Shown piece after piece: positions 5,582-9,706 of a DNA stretch of 9,706 nt. Within the stretch, counting starts at the first letter, position 1. Every line of letters begins with the position of its first letter. The position numbers and the translations under genes are program-made. Source of the DNA: Paucidesulfovibrio sp036541255 (GTDB lineage Bacteria; Desulfobacterota; Desulfovibrionia; Desulfovibrionales; Desulfovibrionaceae); assembly GCA_036541255.1 (NCBI GenBank), contig JAZHDD010000068.1, forward strand, positions 1 through 9,706, in the 5' to 3' direction. A model generated the notes under the pieces. It did not search any database, was not told the origin of the DNA, and saw only the letters and a list, made by a program, of their open reading frames with translations.

Positions 5582-7561
5582 CTAGGGAAGTGGCTCCGGG
5601 TCATTCTCCTGGGCCGGGTTTTTGGCCGCTTCCGAGAGTTCGCGCGGCAGGCGCACCGTGAACAGCGAGCCCTGGCCGAGTTCGGATTCGACCTCGATGG
5701 AGCCGCCGTGCTGCTCCACGATCTGATGGGACATGAACAGCCCCAGGCCCGTGCCCCGGTCCCCCTTGGACGAAAAGAACAGGCTGAAGAGCTTGCCGCG
5801 GGTTTCCTGGTCCATGCCCATGCCGTTGTCGCGGATGGCGAAAAGCACGTCGCCGTTTTCGCGCCGCACGGAAAAATGAATGGTGTGGCTCTTGCCGTTG
5901 CGGTTGCGGTCGCGGTCCATGAGGCAGGCGTCCACGGCGTTTTCCAGCAGGTTTACCAGGGCGGAGCTGACAATGCCCGGATCGACCTCGAACTGCCCCA
6001 CGGTGGGGTCGAAGTCGCGCACCAGCTCAATGCCGTTGTCGCGGCTTTTGGCTTCGGCCACGTCTGCCACCTGCTGGGCCATTTCCAGGGCGTCCACGCT
6101 CTGCCAGCGCAGGTCGCGCTTCTTGGCGTAGTAGAGGATGTCCAGGACCATGCTGCGGATGCGGCCCACCATCTGGCGAACCACCTTCCAGCCTGCCTGA
6201 ACCTGTTTTTCGTTACCCTTCTTGAAGCCCGAGTCCACACGGTAGATGCCGCCGTCCAGGGCCGTGAGCAGCCCCTTGACCCCGTGCGAAACCGTGCCGA
6301 GCAGCAGGCCGAGGTTCGTGAGATGGTCCTGAAGCCTGCGAATCTGGGTAATGTCCGTGGAAAGCTCCATGACCTGGGCCACCTTGCCGTCCGGTCCGGG
6401 AATGGGCGCGGTCTGGACCAGCACGTTGACCTGGTTGCCCGAAAGGGTGGTCACGACCTCTTCGGACTCGTGGCTGAGTCCGTCCTCAAAGGTTTTGGCT
6501 ACGGGACAGTCGCGACAGGGCTCGTTGCGGCCCTTGAAAACAGCGTGGCAGAGCTGGCCGGGCTTGTCTCCGAAATCCTCCTGGAAGCGCTTATTGGTTT
6601 CCAGAAGCTGAAAATTCTTGTCCTGCACCGTTATATAGCAGGGCACGGCGTCAAAGAGGTGCCGGAAGCGTTCGCGGGATTGACGCAGCTCTTCCTGGAG
6701 CCGGTTGACTTCCTGTACGTCCACGGAAATTTCCAGGACCAACTCCACGTCCGCGTCTTCTCCGACGCCCTTGATGGGCGCGGTATGCACGATGACCGGA
6801 ATCTCGGAATCGTCCTTGCCGATGAGCAATTCCTTGCTGCGCTGGCCCTTGCCCGTGCGAAAGGTCTTGCCCACCGGGCATTCTTCGTCGTCGGGCTTGC
6901 GGTCGCAGTAGATGTCCCAGCTGTTGGCGCCGACCTTGTCGCCCAGGCGTTCGCGGTAGTGGTGGTTGATGGCGATGATCTCAAGATAGGCGTTGTGTAC
7001 GGACACGAGGCAGGGCAGCTCGTTGAAGATGGAATCGCCCGTGTCCATGTCCGAGGTCAGCTTGCCCATGGCCTCGGTCAGGCCTTCCAGGACCTGCCTG
7101 GCGGCCAGACGCCGTTCTGCCTGGAGCAGCTTGGCGGATTTCTCCTCCACGAGCCGTTCCAGGTTTTCAGTGTGCTCGCGCAGTTGCCGCCGCAGACCGA
7201 TGCGGTCCTCGGCGCGTTTGAGCGCCACTTCCAGGGCGTCGTGGTTGATGGGCTTGGTGATGAAGTCCGTGGCGTCGAGCTTGAGGCTGGCCACGGCCAG
7301 ATTCATGTCGCCATGGCCGGTGATCATGATCACTTCGGTTTCAGGCTCCATGTCCTTGATGCGTTGGAGCAGCTCCAGGCCGTCCATGCCCGGCATTTTG
7401 ATGTCCGTGAGCACCACGGGCGGACGCAATGCCGCGAACTTCTCCAGGGCCTGTTCGGCGCTGGAAGCGGAGTGGACCTCGTAGCCGATATCCGTGAGCG
7501 AGATGCCCAGAACGCGGCGCAGTCCGTCTTCGTCATCCACCAGAAGAAGTTGTTTGTTCAT
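5582..7561 (-). CDS. Receiver-PAS-PAS-histidine kinase with cysteine-bearing PAS domains
   Basis: This 659-residue cytoplasmic sensor kinase has no membrane segments. Residues 1-120 are a receiver (D9, D10, phospho-site D53, T81, K103) of NtrC-like sequence. A charged coiled coil (about 110-160) leads to two PAS domains (about 175-290 and 300-410) that resemble each other: each starts with a Pro-Cys (C184, C308) and carries a Cys-Pro-Val (C228; C352), with further cysteines C219 and C338/C349. The kinase core follows, with an unusual phospho-His box SHGVKG (H426), N-box N541, G1 D578-G582 and G2 G603-G607. The input is probably an intracellular redox or cofactor signal sensed at the PAS cysteines; that is inference. 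It is preceded by two free receivers and followed by an Hpt gene, fitting a phosphorelay. The start at 7561 (MNKQLLLVDDE) fits the receiver fold, though its ribosome binding site is weak. Confidence 0.92.
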   Translation of the reverse strand: MNKQLLLVDDEDGLRRVLGISLTDIGYEVHSASSAEQALEKFAALRPPVVLTDIKMPGMDGLELLQRIKDMEPETEVIMITGHGDMNLAVASLKLDATDFITKPINHDALEVALKRAEDRIGLRRQLREHTENLERLVEEKSAKLLQAERRLAARQVLEGLTEAMGKLTSDMDTGDSIFNELPCLVSVHNAYLEIIAINHHYRERLGDKVGANSWDIYCDRKPDDEECPVGKTFRTGKGQRSKELLIGKDDSEIPVIVHTAPIKGVGEDADVELVLEISVDVQEVNRLQEELRQSRERFRHLFDAVPCYITVQDKNFQLLETNKRFQEDFGDKPGQLCHAVFKGRNEPCRDCPVAKTFEDGLSHESEEVVTTLSGNQVNVLVQTAPIPGPDGKVAQVMELSTDITQIRRLQDHLTNLGLLLGTVSHGVKGLLTALDGGIYRVDSGFKKGNEKQVQAGWKVVRQMVGRIRSMVLDILYYAKKRDLRWQSVDALEMAQQVADVAEAKSRDNGIELVRDFDPTVGQFEVDPGIVSSALVNLLENAVDACLMDRDRNRNGKSHTIHFSVRRENGDVLFAIRDNGMGMDQETRGKLFSLFFSSKGDRGTGLGLFMSHQIVEQHGGSIEVESELGQGSLFTVRLPRELSEAAKNPAQENDPEPLP

Positions 7562-7598
7562 GGTCCTGTTTGCCTGGAATTACGCGTGGCAGAAGAGC

Positions 7599-7635
7599 GG
7601 GCGGCGCGTTGAGACAGGGAGAATGCGCGCCGCCC
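7599..7635 (-). repeat. Strong GC-rich hairpin between receiver and kinase genes
   Basis: Arms 7599-7608 and 7626-7635 are perfect 10-bp inverted repeats (GGGCGGCGCG and its complement) around a 17-nt loop. It occupies much of the 98-nt gap between the receiver gene ending at 7660 and the kinase gene. No clean U-run follows in the minus-strand RNA, so it is at best a partial terminator. It could attenuate the downstream genes or protect the 3' end of the upstream message, giving more receiver than kinase. Confidence 0.7.
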
Positions 7636-7659
7636 ACGAAAGAAAATACCCTTTCGGCG

Positions 7660-8013
7660 TTAGCCGATGGCGTCCTGGACGATCTTCAGCACCTTGTCCG
7701 GGTCAAAGGGCTTGTTCACGGTGGCCACGGCCTTCTTGATGGCCAGGTGGATGCCGGAAAGACCGCTGATGACGATAACCGGGGTGTCCTTCAGCTCGGG
7801 ATCCTGGTTGAACTTGCGATAGAAGCGCGGACCCCATTCGTCGGGCATTTCCAGGTCCAGGGTGATCAGGTCGGGTTTTTCGTCCTTCATGACCACCAAG
7901 GCTTCCACGCCGTCCGTGGCGGAACAGGTCTCGTAGCCGTTGTCCTCAAACAGGGTGACGAGGTAGTCCACGATGTTCTGATCGTCGTCGACGACCATGA
8001 TCTTCTTGTTCAT
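7660..8013 (-). CDS. Single-domain response regulator (CheY-like receiver)
   Basis: This 117-residue protein is one receiver domain with nothing attached. It shows the acidic pocket D9-D10-D11, phospho-site D53 in the segment LITLDLEMP, S83 at the switch position and the conserved K101 before P102. It would take a phosphoryl group from a kinase or Hpt and act through protein contacts, since it has no output domain. The start at 8013 (MNKKIMVVDDD) is preferred over an ATG at 8025 because GGAGG stands six bases before it; the longer version would lose that site. It lies 28 nt after a second receiver gene and 98 nt before the kinase gene, and is probably an output or intermediate of that relay. 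Confidence 0.93.
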   Translation of the reverse strand: MNKKIMVVDDDQNIVDYLVTLFEDNGYETCSATDGVEALVVMKDEKPDLITLDLEMPDEWGPRFYRKFNQDPELKDTPVIVISGLSGIHLAIKKAVATVNKPFDPDKVLKIVQDAIG

Positions 8014-8041
8014 CTTGGCCTCCATTCAAAGGGTCGCATAG

Positions 8042-8467
8042 TTAGTTCGGCGTTTCCGGTCCGGGATTCGCGCCGTCGAGCAATTCGGCGGCCAGCCGGA
8101 CCAGTCGGCCAGGGTTCGGGGGCTTTTCCTCATAGGCCGCAGGCTCCGGGAGTTCCTCTCCCCGCCCCGCGGCCATCATCTTCAGCGAATGCAGAAAGGT
8201 TCTCGCTTCCACTGCCGAGACCATGATCACCGGGATGCGGCGCAATTCCGGGTCCAGTTGCAGTCCCTGGTACATGGTCACGCCGCCTTCGCCGGGCATC
8301 ATCAGGTCCAGGGTGATCAGGTCGGGCCGCAGCTCGCGGGCCAGCTCCAGGCCTTTTTTCCCGTTCGGGGCCGCCATGACTTCGTATCCGGCGGTTTCAA
8401 AGGCCGTGGTCAGAAAGATGCGCAAATGCATCTCGTCATCGACCACAAGCACCTTTCTGCGTTCCAT
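8042..8467 (-). CDS. Single-domain response regulator with extended C-terminal part
   Basis: This 141-residue receiver protein has D10-D11-E12, phospho-site D54 in LITLDLMMP, S84 and K115 (EKPPNP). Compared with the neighbouring receiver, about 14 extra residues (roughly 97-112, rich in Ala, Gly, Glu and Pro) lie between the switch Ser and the conserved Lys, and the C-terminus is a Pro/Gly-rich tail. No DNA-binding or enzymatic domain follows. GGAG five bases upstream supports the start at 8467. It begins 16 nt after the universal stress gene and precedes the second receiver by 28 nt, so the three are very likely cotranscribed. The two receivers share the LITLDL segment and may come from a duplication, but they have diverged widely. 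Confidence 0.9.
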   Translation of the reverse strand: MERRKVLVVDDEMHLRIFLTTAFETAGYEVMAAPNGKKGLELARELRPDLITLDLMMPGEGGVTMYQGLQLDPELRRIPVIMVSAVEARTFLHSLKMMAAGRGEELPEPAAYEEKPPNPGRLVRLAAELLDGANPGPETPN

Positions 8468-8483
8468 TGTCGCTCCGGGACCG

Positions 8484-9413
8484 TCAGTCGCTGACCTTGT
8501 CCGGGTGGTTCACGCTGGCCACGGGACAGGGCGCGCGCAGCACGACTTCCTCGACCGTGGAACCGAATTCGGCCTCGTCCGGGTTGGCGTACTGGCGGGC
8601 GTGGTGGGCCATGACAATGAGGTCGGCCTGCTTGTCACGGGCATACTTGAGAATCTCCACATAGGGAGTGCCTTCCCAGATAGCCACTTCGTAATTGTCG
8701 AAGTCGCCCATCTTGTGCAGGTACTTTTCCTTGATCTTTTGCTGGGCCTGGGCCACGCGCTGTTCGATCTCGGCCTGGGTCGGAGCCTTGCCGCCCGCAT
8801 ACGCGGCGGAAAGGTCGTAGGCGTGGAAGATGTACAGGCGTGCGCCCACGGCCTCGGCCGACTTGAGCGCGTAGAGGAAGGCCGAGTCCGCGGCCTTGGA
8901 AAAGTCCGTGGCCACCACGATATTGGAAAAGAGCTTCCAGCAGGTGGTGCAGGGACGGGAAATGATGGCCACAGGGCAGCGGGCGTTCTTGGCGACCTTA
9001 CGCAGGGTTTCGCCGGCCACGCCGCGGTAGCGGGTGGAGGTCACGTCCTCGTTGCGGGTGTTGGAGCCCATGACGATCAGGTCGGAACCTTCGGCGCGGG
9101 CCTGGCGCAGGATCTCGCGGTAGGGCACGCCCACGGCGGTTTCGATGCGCACGTTGACCTGGTCGGAAAGCTCTTCGTAGTAGGTCTTGATCTCTTCCTT
9201 GACCAGAGAGATGTAGTTGTCGTCGTACATCTCCTCCAGCTCACCGGTCTTCACGTCCGTTACCTGGGTGGAAAAGCCCCGGCTGGGCACGCCCAGGACG
9301 TGGAAAACAACCAGTTCCGCATCGTATTTCATGGCCATGTCGAAGGCCACCTTGGCTGCGTTGTCGCAGGCGGGAGAGGCCGTCGTGGCGAAAAGAATCT
9401 TCTTGTAGTACAT
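8484..9413 (-). CDS. Tandem universal stress protein (two UspA domains)
   Basis: This 309-residue cytoplasmic protein has two UspA folds: about 1-150 (starts MYYKKILFATTASPACDNA; ends RCPVAIISRP) and about 155-309 (starts NIVVATDFSKAAD; ends PCPVASVNHP). Universal stress proteins help survival during starvation or redox stress, and many bind ATP through a G-x2-G-x9-G-S/T loop. In the first domain this loop is only partly kept (MGSNTR then GVAGET); in the second the leading glycines are replaced (MAHHAR) though GST is retained, so nucleotide binding there is doubtful. A C-x2-C pair (RPCTTC) sits in the linker. The start at 9413 has GGGAGG four bases upstream; an upstream in-frame ATG at 9560 would overlap the preceding gene. 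It leads the receiver and kinase genes, suggesting a stress-response cluster. Confidence 0.92.
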   Translation of the reverse strand: MYYKKILFATTASPACDNAAKVAFDMAMKYDAELVVFHVLGVPSRGFSTQVTDVKTGELEEMYDDNYISLVKEEIKTYYEELSDQVNVRIETAVGVPYREILRQARAEGSDLIVMGSNTRNEDVTSTRYRGVAGETLRKVAKNARCPVAIISRPCTTCWKLFSNIVVATDFSKAADSAFLYALKSAEAVGARLYIFHAYDLSAAYAGGKAPTQAEIEQRVAQAQQKIKEKYLHKMGDFDNYEVAIWEGTPYVEILKYARDKQADLIVMAHHARQYANPDEAEFGSTVEEVVLRAPCPVASVNHPDKVSD

Positions 9414-9414
9414 G

Positions 9415-9706
9415 CTACCTCCCAATTTTGCATTGCATGGGGGTTCCATGGAAGCCCAGCTCCCAGGTGACGCCCTCGATGAACTCGAAGAGGCTGTACA
9501 CGGTCTCGAACTCGAAGGTGTCCACCTTGTCCCCGAGGACCACATGGCGCAGCGGGCCAAGGCCCAGGGGCGTGTCCAGGAGGTCTTCCAGCTGGATGAA
9601 GCGGATCTCGCCGCGGCCTTCGGGGCCGATTCCCGCGAGCGTGGTGTAGATTTCCATCCGGGGCTTGCCCGGAAAGCCGATCATTTCCACGGTACGCGAG
9701 AGCTCC
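9415..9706 (-). CDS. Unrecognised protein, C-terminal part, cut by window edge
   Basis: An open frame enters from the window edge and runs 96 codons to a TAG at 9415-9417, one base before the universal stress gene start, whose ribosome binding site lies inside its last codons. The sequence reads like a real acidic protein (segments such as GEIRFIQLEDLLDT and VYSLFEFIEGVTWELGFHG), with regular alternation of charged and hydrophobic residues and one Cys near the C-terminus. I do not recognise the family. Starts at 9690 (GTG) or 9684 (ATG) are possible but lack a clear ribosome binding site, so it probably begins outside the window. It is very likely cotranscribed with the stress protein and relay genes. 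Confidence 0.75.
   Translation of the reverse strand, partial: ELSRTVEMIGFPGKPRMEIYTTLAGIGPEGRGEIRFIQLEDLLDTPLGLGPLRHVVLGDKVDTFEFETVYSLFEFIEGVTWELGFHGTPMQCKIGR

Noticed and set aside
5444..7612. Very long plus-strand open frame of 722 codons opposite the kinase gene
   Set aside because: It is antisense to a protein with clear receiver, PAS and ATPase motifs. Its translation is repetitive Val/Ala/His/Gly-rich text without domains, as GC-rich third-position bias produces opposite a real gene.
8014..8025. Longer start of the receiver gene at 8025
   Set aside because: The GGAGG needed for the start at 8013 lies within these codons, and receiver domains typically begin right before the first beta strand, as MNKKIMVVDDD does.
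8223..9470. Plus-strand open frame of 415 codons opposite the universal stress gene
   Set aside because: It mirrors a gene with two recognisable UspA domains and a good ribosome binding site. The translation shows no motif of its own.

Overview
The window looks like chromosomal DNA of a sulfate-reducing member of the Desulfovibrionaceae (Desulfovibrio or Pseudodesulfovibrio type). This rests on protein resemblance recalled from memory, chiefly a soluble two-subunit Tat-exported formate dehydrogenase very close to the Desulfovibrio vulgaris FdhAB type, and a PAS sensor kinase and single-domain receivers of the kind common in these bacteria. All recognised genes lie on the minus strand, so transcription runs from high to low coordinates.

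Right block (5058-9706): a signalling cluster. In transcription order it holds the 3' end of an unrecognised gene cut by the window edge, a tandem universal stress protein, two stand-alone receiver proteins, a receiver-PAS-PAS-histidine kinase, and a stand-alone Hpt protein. Gaps are short at first (1, 16 and 28 nt), then 98 nt and 140 nt. The 98-nt gap contains a strong GC-rich hairpin. Together the genes could form a multistep phosphorelay (kinase His426, receiver Asp53, Hpt His65, free receivers Asp53/Asp54). No DNA-binding output domain is present in the window.

Middle (3937-5057): a tRNA-Thr(CGT) gene with its own promoter and a nested-hairpin terminator, then nearly 1 kb without a convincing gene. 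This stretch has an AT-rich island with two interlocked inverted repeats, a series of short perfect hairpins, and one 73-codon ORF with a good ribosome binding site ending 22 nt before fdhA.

Left block (1-3936): fdhA and fdhB, 10 nt apart, ended by a textbook rho-independent terminator. A possible promoter and the start of a further gene lie beyond it. FdhA would oxidise formate or reduce CO2 in the periplasm, and FdhB, with exactly 12 cysteines (three [4Fe-4S] clusters), would pass the electrons on, in this group usually to periplasmic cytochrome c3. FdhA carries an ordinary cysteine codon where the best-studied relatives use selenocysteine, and it lacks the two cysteines of the redox switch described in D. 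vulgaris FdhA. It therefore looks like a selenium-independent isoform without that switch. No completely new system is evident. The most unusual points are these FdhA substitutions, the cysteine-bearing PAS pair in the kinase, and the structured leader region upstream of fdhA.
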